Origin: Chrysopilus asiliformis
Taxonomy: Eukaryota > Arthropoda > Insecta > Diptera > Rhagionidae
Direction of reading: 5' to 3'
Assembly (NCBI GenBank): GCA_964034945.1
Contig: OZ035961.1
Coordinates: 4,384,001-4,448,000 of the forward strand
DNA length: 64,000 bases
Shown here: in pieces, positions 45,800-57,758 of the stretch
Layout of the letters: each line of letters starts with the position of its first letter
Position numbering within the stretch: position 1 is the stretch's first letter
The notes under the pieces: generated by a model
Seen by the model: only the letters and a program-made list of their open reading frames with translations
What the model was told of the DNA's origin: nothing
Databases searched by the model: none
Program-made: the position numbers and the translations under genes

Positions 45800-46006
45800 A
45801 ATTGACGTCCAAATTCCTTTAAGAAAAATATAGTTGGGTGGCTATATAAGTCCCCTAAACTCTGGTAAGTTTTATATTTGTTTTTTCAATTTTCCGGGAA
45901 TTCTGGTTCCTAACAAGTGCGATTTTCAAACTAATTTTCTCAATCAAAACTTAAAAATTGTTCTACTAGAGAAAATTTATTTATATTCAGAGGTATTGCA
46001 TTAAAA

Positions 46007-47172
46007 ATGTTCAGCCGGAAGACCGAAATTCGCCACTTGGCCTCAGCAGACGTCCACAAATTGTCGATGATTCTGGACCAAACGCAGCACTGGAAGAAAT
46101 TGATGCGCAGTATCCCGAAAAACTTGACCACTCTGGATTCAAATTGCGACAATACCGTGGGAAAATACAACAGCGACCACATACACTTGATTGAAAATGC
46201 GGCCAACAAGCAGAATCGACTGGCCGCGGAAATCCTGATGGATGAATGGGGTACATCGGGGAGGAAAAGGCCTACCCTCGCTCACCTATTGCAACTATTG
46301 GTAAAGGCTGAACTTTTCCGGGCTGCTGACTTCGTCGCCCAGGAAATACTAATTGGTAACTTAGTAAAGTTTAATAAATCAGGGCAGTGTGTAACGTTTT
46401 TGCTTTTTTAGAACCGCCTCCGCAAAGACCAGAAAAGGGACCAGCCGCAAAGGTGGACATTTACATTCCAGAATTGGAAACAGCTGAAGTTAATGCCATA
46501 GAAGAGAAGTTGAATGGAATTAGTTATCCCGACACGGCGAACTTACAAAATAACGCTCGCATAGATAGCAATCTAAACAATGAGGATTTCTACACAAAAT
46601 TAGGACAATTTCAGAATAAAGTCACCATCGAACACAGTGATCTGATAAAATTTTCTTCAACGAATATTGTTCTACAACAACCTAACAGTGGACACAAACA
46701 CAACATCGAACCGCCAAGCGTAAGCAATAATATTTCATCTCAAAATCCAGAAAATTCTGAGAATGTACCACAAGATATAAGCTTATCTTTAAGTGGCAGC
46801 TTGCCTCAGCTTTCGATTTTAAACAACAACAGCAACAGCAATGACATGGAACAATCCGAAATTGATGTAGAAATTAGCGATAGTGGTTTTCGGCCAAATA
46901 TCAGTCTTTTAAATGCTGATAGTGATGAACACGAACTTCCAAATCTAAGTGCGCTCAATTTGGATAAAGACGCTATCATCCCGAATTTATCAATGCTCAA
47001 TGAGGCCGATTCACCTCTAAACGATTCAACGGAATCAAAAAATTCGAGTGCTTCAAATTTTGACTCTAGTCTGACTTCAGTTACTGAAGATACTAGTAAT
47101 TCCTTTATAAATAATGACAACGATTCATTAGCTAATATTCCATGTATAAGTAAACTACAAAATTCCTCATAA
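46007..47172 (+). CDS. tub: Tube, death-domain adaptor of the Toll pathway
   Basis: Two coding exons, 46,007-46,355 and 46,412-47,172 (TAA), give 369 residues. Tube links MyD88 to the kinase Pelle at the membrane after Toll activation, in embryonic dorso-ventral patterning and innate immunity. Exon 1 is the N-terminal death domain: SRKTEIRHL, WKKLMRSIPKNL, MDEWGTSGRKRPTLAHLLQL and VKAELFRAADFVAQ follow the Drosophila Tube pattern closely. Exon 2 is a Ser/Asn/Asp-rich tail with five Tube octapeptide repeats: LPQLSILN (247-254), RPNISLLN (277-284), LPNLSALN (292-299), IPNLSMLN (306-313) and a weaker IPCISKLQ (359-366). No kinase domain follows; the frame ends three residues after the last repeat. 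ATG context is TTAAAAATG. A non-coding first exon is likely, since an acceptor sits 16 nt upstream. Confidence 0.93.
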
Positions 47173-47643
47173 AGTTTTTATTCTAATTTTTTTGCTAAGT
47201 GTATTTTCCGCTACTCCGCGAGAACTATGGCAAACCAAGTGCGTTGCATTTAAAAACAACCAAACAAATTTGGACTTTTGTCCATTTTTACACGATATTT
47301 TTTTTTTGTTCTTATTTTATTAGTTTGGCAGAGCAAATATAAACCTTTTGCAGAAGAAGAAACGCCTAAATTTGTTTGGCAGTCTTTAAACATCGCCAGG
47401 TAACATTTTCCATGTTGTGTAAAAACAAAATTGGTAAAAATCGTGATACTTTACACAACGCTGATAAAAGCACAAAATATATAAATGACGGAAATTCCAC
47501 TTATTTATAATTGTTTTTTGTTAATATTTTTTGTAAAACAAAAAAAAATAAACAATTTTTTTGTATATAAACATAGTGTTGTAAATAAAATATTTGTATT
47601 ACAATATGAGCTATTTTTTTTAAATTGTAGTCCAATTAGGCTA
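47173..47643. other. Convergent intergenic region, Tube and P450 1
   Basis: It separates two convergent genes. AT-rich with poly-A and poly-T runs. Nothing specific seen. Confidence 0.5.
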
Positions 47644-49474
47644 TCATCTTGGATCCAATTTAACCCAAAAATCATATGTCGATAATGTGATTCCACTCAA
47701 ATTCTTCGACAGATCGGGCAATTTTTGTCCTGGTCCAAGAACTATGTTGAAGTTTTGACATAATGCTGCTACTATAAGAAACATCATATTTCGGGCAAAT
47801 GTTTCTCCTGCACACAATCGACGCCCACCACCAAATGGAACAGTTGTATCCTTTTTTAATGAAAGCTTTCCATTTTCATCTAAAAACCGTTCTGGTCGAA
47901 AATTTCGTGGGTCCTTCCATATGTTTTCGTCATTGTGGAATGCATGCAAACTTGGTATCATTAAAGTTCCCTAAAAATATTTGAAAATATCAACTGTGAC
48001 GGCAGTATGGAAAGATAGACTAAGCGGAGAGGTTTTCATTGTAACAACAATACTTTCTGTACCCGTAATGATAGGTATTTCATGCAGAAAATTGTTCATG
48101 ATATTTACCTTCGGTATGTCATATCCCAGAAATGTGGTATCCTCAAGAGCAAAGTGCGGGAGATCAGATGGAACTGCAGTTTCTAGTCTCATAATTTCTC
48201 GAACCGTTGCTTCAGTAAAATTCATATCTTTACGATCGTCTAAAGTCGGCAAACGACCAGATCCGACCACATCGTCAATTTCAGCTTGAATTTTTTTCAA
48301 AATATCCGGTCGAAGAAGCAAATGTTGAACTAAAAAGGATAATTGAGATGGCACAGCTGAGACCGGTGGAAAAAAGAAATCAGTGCACGCCATAATAAAG
48401 TCGTCATCTATTTTTTAAAGAATTTCATTTTTAAAATGTGTAAAAATGGTAGTTTTTAAGAAAGACCAGTTTAAAAAACTGTATTAAAGTGATCAACATT
48501 TTCAATTTAATATTTTTATTAAAATAAAATTCAAAGCTCATAAGGTTTGAAAAAAACTACTTACGTTCAATGTCCTTGTCAGTTTCCTTTTCCAAGCGTT
48601 GTTGGTAAATTTTCTTTAAATATACATCAATAAAATTCCTCTCAACATTTTCATCATAGGTTTGAATATTTTTCTCAACTAGTTGCTTAATAAACTCATA
48701 AATTTTACTGTTTGCCTCTCTTAGAGGATTGTAGTGGCTAAAATTTGGAAAAACATATCTAATCCATGGAATTATGCTTAAAAGTAGTCCATAATCATCG
48801 CCATTTCTTTGAAATTCCATTGCGGCCCGACCCATTTCGAATAGAACTTCCTGCCGAGGATATCTTTCACTGCTTAAAACTTGTAAGAAGCAATTTCCCA
48901 TACACGCACATAGCACATAAGGCAATAGCACGTGATCATTTTTAACGTATTTTGCTTCATGGGGAAATCTTGGGCCATTTCGAAGTAAATCGATCAAATC
49001 AATTAATTCCTCGTTTATTTGCTTCTCCAGTTCATCAAATCTACGGCCAAATCCGAAATCTCGAAGGTGTCTCAGCATGAATCTCCTCTGATCCTTCCAC
49101 TGCTCTCCATCCTGGAAAATTATCCCCTTTCGTTTATATTCGGGATGTCTTAATCTGGCTGCAAAAATATCTGGACGACCATCGAATTCAGGCCTCCGCA
49201 GAATTTCCATTACACCCTCTTTGGAGTTTGCGACAACCGTAGGAAAATCACCAATGTATAATCCAAGGATCTTCGATTTATAATAATTCGTTAGCTTCAA
49301 TGCCGCTATATGAAGGTATTTGTAATCCAGTAGCAAAAGGTATAAATAGCTTCCGAAAATCGGGATATTTGGTGGGCCCGGAGGAAAGTTTTGTGGCTTT
49401 TTTTGACTTGAAGATTTAAATAAAATGATTAAAAATATCACAATGACCGATATTAACAAAACTAGGGTAATCAT
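47644..49474 (-). CDS. Cytochrome P450 (CYP2 clan, CYP304-like), downstream tandem copy
   Basis: Three exons, 49,474-48,565; 48,407-48,109; 47,970-47,644 (TGA), give 511 residues, a normal P450 length. It has an N-terminal membrane anchor (residues about 1-20, [15 protein letters not shown]), the proline hinge [30 protein letters not shown], the K-helix EIMR (Glu374, Arg377), FRPERF, and the haem motif [12 protein letters not shown] with ligand Cys456. Microsomal P450s use NADPH-P450 reductase to oxidise endogenous or foreign compounds; the substrate is unknown. Family call rests on overall resemblance to insect CYP304. The I-helix reads [12 protein letters not shown]: the usual AGx(D/E)TT is replaced by PPVSAV, with no acid or threonine in place. 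The tandem copy lies upstream at 50,572-54,671. Confidence 0.9.
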
Positions 49475-50571
49475 TTTGACTTTGATGTTTACTTCCGTAA
49501 CGATCCTGCAATACTGATTTCAACACACAATCATTTTGAGTATTTATGTTAAGATTAACAAGTAATATTGATTTTTGAGACCATCATAAATAAATCAATT
49601 GAGAGTTGTAATTAGGGTATGTTATCAGTCTAGTCGACTTTAGCGATAAAAGTAATCGTGCAAGGTTTCTTAAAGGGAAAATCTTTTTTCTTTAATATAC
49701 ATATATAAAAATAAAAGCAAAAAAATGAATTTGATAACAGCTTTCAAGTATTCTGAACTGCATAAAAGGAAAACTACCGCATTTAAAAGTAATCAACGAA
49801 ATACTGTATGAAAAAGATCTAATATAAGTAATGGAACGGCCGGGACAGTCCCGGATTTATGTATAAGGCAAAATCCAATTCGCTGCTCGATTCTAAATCA
49901 ATTGTTTCCAAGTTTGAAAAATAATTGGGTTTTAAAGCACGAAAAAGGTCTGTAAAGTATTTTAATGTCTGTTTTACCAAAATTTTAGAGGATAATGTCA
50001 ATTACAATATTTATTATGGAACAACAACATATTCTACTGTTGAAGGTAAATAGCTAAAATAATCAGTTATTAATAAAATGATAAGAGATTTTCCGTCTCT
50101 AAATAAGCTTCAAATCAAAGGTTGTTAATTTGTTTATAAAACTAAAATTCTTTTCGTACAAGTAGTTGATGATAAATAGTAAATAATAGTGTTCAAGTAT
50201 TTATATTGATCGTAACAAAAGGCCGATCGTGAGATTATTATTTATTGCGATTAATTAAAAATGGGTTTCTTTCATATTTTTCGCTTTTTACATTAAGGTG
50301 ATTTCTGTGTTTACAAAATGAAAGCAAACATCTAAATTTTACAGGTTGATATGATCATACAGTCATAACTCTATAACTCCAATCTAAAAGGCGCGGCAAA
50401 AAACTTTAAGTTATCAAGGAATTCGTGGTGCGAATGTAAAATATTACCTTAAAAACACTGATAATAATATAAAATATGCATTTATTGCCATTTAATTGTT
50501 TTTATGTAAAAATTATAAAAAATATGCATGTACAAACAGAAACATTTTTGATGAAATTTTTGAAAAAGCTC
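49475..50571. other. Spacer between the tandem P450s
   Basis: It holds the promoter of P450 1 and the 3' flank of P450 2. A 60-codon open frame at 49,819-50,001 looks random. Nothing else supported. Confidence 0.5.
49511..49547 (-). promoter_or_regulatory. Likely core promoter of P450 1: TATA-like plus initiator
   Basis: On the minus strand ATAAATA (49,547-49,541) is followed about 31 nt later by an insect initiator TCAGTAT (A at 49,515). This would give a 5' UTR of about 40 nt before the ATG at 49,474. Spacing is typical of insect TATA-Inr promoters; this is inference from sequence. Confidence 0.4.
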
Positions 50572-53500
50572 TTATCTAGGTACTAAATTAACCCAAAAGT
50601 CAGGTGGTGAAATAATGATTCCGTTGAGGTTCTTATTTAAATCAGGTAACTTTTCACCGGGTGGAAGAGTGACATCAAAATTTTGACACAGAGCTGACGT
50701 CATTAAAAACATTAGGTTGCGAGCAAAAGTTTCACCAGCGCATAATCGTTTTCCTGTAATTTAAAAAAAACGTGTTTTTTAGGATTCCAAATGATTAATT
50801 CAATCAAATTTGTAACGGGAAATTCTTCAAAGGGTGAAATAAAACTGAATCTCTAATTCCAGATTTGTGGATTTAAAATTTTGTTTCTTAAATTTTTAAA
50901 TATTTTTTTTAAATGCCTAAAACTACCTGCTCCAAACGGCAAGGAAATGTCTTTTTTAAGACACAAAATTCCATTCTCGTCCAAAAATCGTTCTGGTCTA
51001 AAGTTCTCTGGATCTCCCCATAAATCTTTGTCCATGTGAAATGCGTGTAATCCAGGTATCATAATTGCGCCCTTGAAATAAATTTAAAAAAATTATCAAA
51101 CATAATCCAATCTTCAATTCAAATTATTTAATGAAATTTGGAATGCGCCTGATTAGATTAAAATTATCTTATACTATATAAAATGCTATAAGCGCTATTC
51201 CTTATTCTCTACATGAGAATCATTTGATTCAGTATACCGTTTGTAACATATCGACCCAATCGCCATATACAAAAATGAACTACACCAGAGTGTTTGGGAG
51301 GTCAAAAGATTTTGATTTTCCCATGTCCGTCTGTGTTTCTGTCCGTAAGTAAACACCATAAATTTCGAAAGGATTGAGTTGGAGACTTGAAATTTTGTAT
51401 AGTTGCGTTTTTCGTAAATGAAAAGGCTAAGTTCTTGAACGGGCCAAATCGGACCATTTTCTCCCCCATACAAACGAAATAGTTTCTTGCAATTTTCCCG
51501 ACATCCTATAAAAAGGTACCTAAATTTTTCGCCGTCAAAAGATTTCATAGAGGTTTTAAGTATCGAAAAATATTATTCGCGAAGCAAAAGATGTGGGTTC
51601 TTGGGTTTCACATCTTAAATTCAACATAAGAAAATGATCATGATGGCCTCAACATAAGAAAATGTTTATGATTTTTCTCAATTCTGACCTTTGGAACAGT
51701 ATATCCCAAAAATTCGGTGTCTTCCAATGCGGTATGGGGAATACTTGAGGGAACTAAAGTTTCAAGTCTCATAATTTCTCGAACCGTTGCTTCCGTAAAG
51801 TTCATATTTATGCGATCGTCTAAAGTCGGCAAACGACCAGATCCAACCACATCATCAATTTCAGCCTGCATTTTCTTTAAAACTTCTGGACGTATAAGTA
51901 TCCACTGGAATAGGAGTGAAATCTGAACAGCAATAGCAGTTAATGGAGGAAACATAAAGTCCACAATTCCCAAAATAAATTGATCGTCTGTCGAATAAAA
52001 AGTTAATATAAAAATGTATCATGAAAATCTAAAATAATTAAAAACTTGCATAAAAATGTCGTTTCCTCTCCATAGACGCTTTCCTCTTTCATTTTCTTTA
52101 AATACAAATCGATAAAATCTCGTTGATGGTTTTCATCATAGGTTTTTATGTGTTCATCAACAATTGACCTTATATAGTTATACAATTCGAAATTGGCTTC
52201 TCGTAGGGGTTTAAATCCTGACATATTTGGGAATACATATTGCGTCCAAGGAACGACGCTCACCATTCTGCCATAATCATCCCCCGTTCTCTGAAATTTC
52301 ATCCCATTTCTTCCAATCTCTAAAATTTTATCGTGTTCAGAGCGTGGAGTTTTCAAATTGCATAGAACTTTAAAAAAGCAATTATTCGAAAATGGGATCA
52401 TGAAATATGGACAAAACGCTTTGGTTCCTTGAACCAAGTTCTTTTCGTGTGGATATTTAGGACCGTTTTTGAGTAAGTCGATCATTTCCAAAAGTTCATC
52501 GTTGATAAAATGTTCCAATTCATCGAAACGACGTCCAAATCCATAATCGCGCAAATAACGCAAAATAAACCGACGTTGATCCTTCCAAACTCCTCGATCG
52601 TTGAAGAAAATACCTGGAATTTGATGAATTTTGATTTTGAAGAAAAAAATCGGTCGTTATTTTTTCGATAACTTGAAGCTTTTGAAAAACCACCATCAAC
52701 ATTCTTTGCCTTTCATAAAATTTTCTACATTTAATATATTTTTTTTAAAAACAGAATTTTTGAAATAGTTTTTATCAATTTAAAAAAACACAAAAAACTT
52801 TTATTTAGAATTCTTACTCATCTCGTGTGCAACCAATAATATTTTTTATTTATTTCAAGTACTTTCAGATCAAAGTCTTTGATTTTATAATCTCAGAAGA
52901 CAAACATTTTTATCACTAGGTCGGCAGACGATGCGCGGTTAAAGAACTCAATCGATTAAATAATTCAAAACACGAGTACTCAAGGAAAATAGGACAAATC
53001 AAGTACAGAAAATTAGAAGAACCCGGAAAACCTCATAGTTATTTCATATATCGTTAATAATAACAAACCAATGAAATATTAAAAGAAATTTAAACCGAAA
53101 TCTTTAAGCTGGGTTTAAATTAAATTATGATGAATTCTTTAGTCATTATAATAATAAACAAATAATGGAATTTTACAACATAGTAATAAATATGTTTGTC
53201 CCAACGAATTCCATTTATTATTCTCGACAAGTTTGAAAAAATCTTAAAACTGTGTGACAAGTGTTAGAATTGTATACTTTTTATGTGAAACACGTACGAC
53301 TTTTTTTTATGCAAGGGTATTTTAAATCGCAATAATTTTATGAATTTTAAATGAGATTTCGGGGTCCTTTTCAATTTTACCTTAGTGGAATGACGACTGT
53401 TAAATAAATCCGGTTCAGAAGTCGTAGATTACCAATTGTTTTTAAACAAGGAAATTGTCGTTGAAATTTTAATAGTGTCAAATTAATAGCAAAGGTAGCG

Positions 53501-54671
53501 ACATTAATAGAGATTGCATAACCCAATTTGGGTGAGGATGGCGAATGTCGCGTTCTTAAAAAAAGGTCTTCTAAATTTCAGTTTCTTAAAAATGACCTTA
53601 ATTTACTTTCGTTGAAAGAAAATTTTAACAACGGCTTTAATTTTTAAGGTCACAACACAATTTTTCCGCTAATTTTAGCCTTTTCGAAGCTTCCGCGATT
53701 TTTTGTATGAAATTTACCGTAGACCCAATTCTCCTTAAATGTGTAACGTATTTTATGAAAACCCCTTATGTGTTTTTTTTAAATACATTTCGAAGAAATT
53801 TAGACCATAATTCGCCCCATAAATTTTTCTACTACTTTTAATATCTCATACTCACAAAACTTCCAATTTCGAAATAATTTTTTCACTGGCATTTGTAAAA
53901 TTACTTTTTTACTAATACCGATAAGCCGAATCTCTATAACTCGAATTCCTCGATAAGTCGAATCTCGATAACTCGAAGATTTTTCGATATCTCGGAGCAA
54001 CCCTCGATAAGTCGAAGTTTTGCAAGTCTCAAGAATAAGCTTTCGGATATCAAGAAGTTCAAATTTGTACTCAGAAACCACAGTAAGTTGCAGAAACTTC
54101 GATTAATCGAATAAAAATGTTTTAAATTTGAATAAATCGGTAACTCGGAAGTAATTTCAACTTTGACTTATCATGCTAGCACTGTATTTACCTTTACGTT
54201 GAAATTCAGGATCACGGAGTCTACCAGCTACTAAATCGGGCCGCCCATCAAACTCCTGTCGGTTAAGTAATTCCTTTACGGAGTGATAATCGTTGGCAAT
54301 TATTGTTGGGATATCCGCAATATAGAGACCAATCACTTGCGATTTATACCATTTACTAAACGTAATTGCTGCCTTGTGCAAATATTTTGAATCCAATAGG
54401 ATTAAAAATAAATAACTGCCAACTATTGGAATCCGTGGGGGACCTACGATCACACATTAACCAACTTTTAAAAAAACATTTTAAGACTCACACATTTTAA
54501 ATTTGTTTAATAATAATTTATGCGCAATAATTTTAAAAATTCACTTTTTTGAACTTTAAAGTGGATAAAATTTTTACCTGGAGGAAAATTCTCCGGTCTG
54601 TAAAAACAATATTTATAGGATCGATAGAGGACAAGAAAAATAATAACCGCAGCCAAAATAATTGAAACCAT
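50572..54671 (-). CDS. Cytochrome P450 (CYP2 clan, CYP304-like), upstream tandem copy
   Basis: Six exons: 54,671-54,578; 54,443-54,192; 52,613-52,050; 51,987-51,689; 51,071-50,927; 50,753-50,572 (TAA). Total 1536 nt, 511 residues, exactly the length of the neighbouring copy. It has a membrane anchor ([14 protein letters not shown]), [42 protein letters not shown] and the haem motif [12 protein letters not shown] (Cys456), which is interrupted by an intron after the first base of Gly452. The third intron starts with GCAAGT, so it is a GC-AG intron; it falls at the same codon and phase as intron 1 of the other copy, supporting the call. The I-helix, [12 protein letters not shown], again lacks the acid/threonine pair. 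Intron 2 (1.6 kb) carries a pogo-like remnant. The frame is intact; substrate unknown. Confidence 0.88.
51285..51425 (-). repeat. Dispersed repeat, copy 3 (GGTGTTCACGGACAGA family)
   Basis: Read on the minus strand it has AAATTTCAAGTCTCCAACTC, CCTTTCGAAATTTATGGTG and AAAATCAAAATCTTTTGACC, as in the copies at 165 and 31,292. It lies in intron 4 of P450 2. Confidence 0.6.
53640..53770. repeat. CATAAAATACGT-family repeat in P450 2 intron 2
   Basis: It ends TGTGTAACGTATTTTATGAA then AACCCC and contains TTCCGCGATTTTTTGTATGA, which also appears as TTCCGCGATTTTTAGTATGA near 23,648. This shared inner block links otherwise isolated fragments into one family. Confidence 0.55.
53910..54190. mobile_element. 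Pogo/Tigger-like remnant in P450 2 intron 2
   Basis: Dense TCGA-type strings (ATAACTCGAATTCCTCGATA, AGTCGAATCTCGATAACTCG, ATTAATCGAATAAA, ATCGGTAACTCGGAAG) end in TGCTAGCACTGTA, compatible with a CAGTG terminus on the minus strand. Such strings are typical of pogo/Tigger ends. No transposase is left. Confidence 0.5.
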
Positions 54672-57600
54672 TTTCAGTTTTTTTTTTAATTTACATTTAT
54701 AAAAAACCGTATTTAAAGTTTATTTTCGTAGATCAGTTTTTTTTTTTTGCTTTCTTATATAATTATCTTTCATTAAATATTTTTGAAGACACAATATTCG
54801 GACAGTCCTTCCTCGACAAGAGTTACTTTAATTCTGATTCCTTGATCACAAAACTCGACAGCGATGTCGATTGATTTAAAATGATCGCAAATGATTGGTC
54901 ATTTTTTTTGATAATTCCTAGTCAACAGTGATATCTTGTTTCGTTTTAATCTTCTTCTTTCTCTTATTTTCCCGTAAACCTCATTTAATTGGTGATTTTT
55001 TTTTTATTTACAAACGATTTGTATTTGTTGTGATGGGACGAGAAACTTTACAACACAGACTTCAAAGTAGCAACAAGCGCCAAGAATTATTTGGTCAAAT
55101 ACGTAATTTTACCATATGTATTGTTATTTAAAGCACGTAATTAAACAATCAAGCTTTACCTGGACCATGATAAAATTTATGAAATTTTAATCGCTTCAAA
55201 AATACTAATTTGGTTAAATTAAATTTTGAACGTCTCAACGCAACACTTGAGATAAACGGAGTTATTGATTAATAAAGATATTTTATTGTTGATTCGAGTT
55301 TAATCTATATTTGGATTATGGATTACGTAAATAAAATTCATTCATTAAGAAGTGTTCAAACACTTTAGTACTTGACTTTTGCACAGAAAAGTATTTTTCA
55401 AAAAAAAAATGAAAAAATAAACACAAACATACACAATTTAATAAAATGCAATGTCTTCAAACTAGATTTGCGTTTTTTGCTTGTTTTTTATTACAATTCA
55501 AAATTGATTTTTTGACTCAAAATTAACTTGTTTTTTTTTTTTATTAGTTCTCTGTTAGGTTTTATTATAAATTAAATACAAAATAAATAAATAAAATAAA
55601 AAAATTCGAAAAATTTTGAAAATAATTTGTTTAATATGTAAAATTTTAACTTAAGAGTAATAACACCTTTTTTTTAAGATTACACCCATAAAATACAAAA
55701 GTATTTTGTTAATAAAACCTATTGGGAACTTTTCTTTATCAAATCTCTTGTGCTATCAAAATCAAACGCTGTAAGACTACAAAAGCATTTAATTTAAAAC
55801 AGTTGCGGTTTTAAATTTTATTTTTCTGCCCAACAACAAATTGGACAAAAGTGTGACATTAAAAAGGTTGTTACGATGATGGACTTATAAATAAGTAACC
55901 GGAAAGATTAATGACCTGTGTTGGTCGATTACCATTCAGATTAAACTCTTAAGGGAGCGTCATACTTTCTCTTCAATATGTAAATTAGGGCCAATAAAAA
56001 TAAAAAATAAATTCGTATTCAATACATAAATTTATCCGGTTAGAAGTAAGATGCACTTTGATGCATGTTTTTATTTTTTTTATATAGTTTTATTTTGTTT
56101 CATCTCTTGTGTTTATTAATGATGTGTTAAGAAAATATATGGACAGTATGGTATAGTTAATGCACAAATAGTATTTTAAATAAAAGTTACTAAAAAATAT
56201 TTTGTGGAAATTTCTTACAAATGCTATCAAGTTTTTAAACCATTGACCTGAGGCGTTTTTTTTATTGAAAAGTATTTTGCATCTGAACTTTTTTATGTTA
56301 TGAATTATAAGGGAAATACGTCCTGAATAAATGAAAGTAAGAAAACTTGGAGCAAAGTGGAATACTTCATGTTTAGAGCAATTATTTAAAAGCATGTCTG
56401 AAATGCATGAGAACAATTTTTTTGTAAATCGTTTATTTAGTTGTTAAACCAAACATTATAATTTATTATTTAAATCTGTTCATATCTCGACCGCAACTTA
56501 GTTTCTTTCTAGAAAATTACCTCGCCTTCAAACTAGTGTGCATCGAAGTAAATTTAAGTAGAAATAAGTAAGTCGAAATACACTTCGTGCCAGCTCCCAT
56601 ATTGGTTTGTATGGGTTTTAAAAATTAAAATTTTCCCCTTATCACAATTCTACATGTTTTCCAACGCGGTGCACGCTTGCATATAGACGCCGACGACTTG
56701 GCAATCGATCCCATGTTCCCCTACACAAAATTCAGGCGATTGCATTACTTTGCTATTGCCGAAAACTTTATCAGACTATAAAACTTTTATTGCTTTTCAT
56801 CAGATAATTTGTGTACAGCAACTCTGTAGATTTTTTTTCGCAAAACATTGTTTTATTTATTAACTTTTATTCAATTCGTTAACTTTTGCCTGCTAAGAAT
56901 TTTTAATTATTTTTATTGAGGTCGAAGCGAGGATGATAACATCATCAAAATATTGAAAATAATAAAGTTTTCCGTACATTTTTTAAATAAAAGATTTGTT
57001 TAAAATCGGTCACTTTAAGATTTTTTATGTTTTGAGTCATTTTAAAACGATCTAAATCAGAATTTCATTTGGTTTGTTTGTTACCAGTAAACTCAATAAT
57101 CGCTCGACGGAATTTTATTAAACTTCGCACATTTTATTAGTTTGCACATCTGCATGGGTCAGGTCCTATGCAGATTAAAAAGTTTTGTGCGATTTTTTTC
57201 CAAACTGCGCGTAATCTAGAAAGTTATCACAAAGTGTTTAGAATCTAACTTTACATAACTCCTTCATTTATCAAAATTCAAGTGAACTACTCTATCATAC
57301 CTACCCCATACAAACGTTTTTTTCTGTGAGTTTGCCAATAATGATGCATTTTTGAGTATTTCTTTTGTTATTTACCAAAATTGGCACGTTTCCACACAAA
57401 TATTAATTCTTAGCCGTGATATTGACGATCATAGTTGCACTACCAACTATCTCTACTTCCATTTCATTTGACGACGCATAGTAAAACCATTTGGTAGCAG
57501 TGAAAAATATAATTAAAAAATCAAATTCAATACACTGGTGGATGTCATGTACATTAAATTTTGTCTTTATTCAAAATATACAATATACGAAGACTTTAAT

Positions 57601-57758
57601 TAAATAATTCCGTGGACAGTCAAAAACAAATAATTTTTAGTTCATTTTTTTCAATTGATTTTTTTTTCTTTTGTTGAATTCAGTTAAATGAGGCAAACTT
57701 TTATTTGCTTCATGGAATTGTTTGTGCTGCTCGGTAAACTCGACGACGAAAACAAATA
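54672..57758. other. Gene-free region between P450 2 and SEC11
   Basis: About 3 kb of AT-rich DNA. A TTATATAA string at 54,755-54,762 could serve the P450 2 promoter. The 108-codon frame at 56,090-56,416 (minus) is Phe/Ile/Asn-rich and looks random. Confidence 0.45.

Larger units (their letters stand above)
43932..46006. other. Region between filamin-like gene and Tube
   Basis: About 2 kb with several open, splice-compatible plus-strand frames, listed as a candidate gene at 44,028-44,448 and as an open frame at 45,605-45,799. Two related copies of a GCTACTTTCACTGCGC-type motif lie near 45,120 and 45,423. A likely Tube 5'-UTR intron runs from a GTAAGT donor at 45,865 to a TTATATTCAG acceptor ending at 45,990. 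Confidence 0.4.

Noticed and set aside
56090..56416. 108-codon minus-strand frame
   Set aside because: Composition (Phe, Ile, Asn, Tyr) is that of random AT-rich DNA; no homology recognised and no promoter or splice context.
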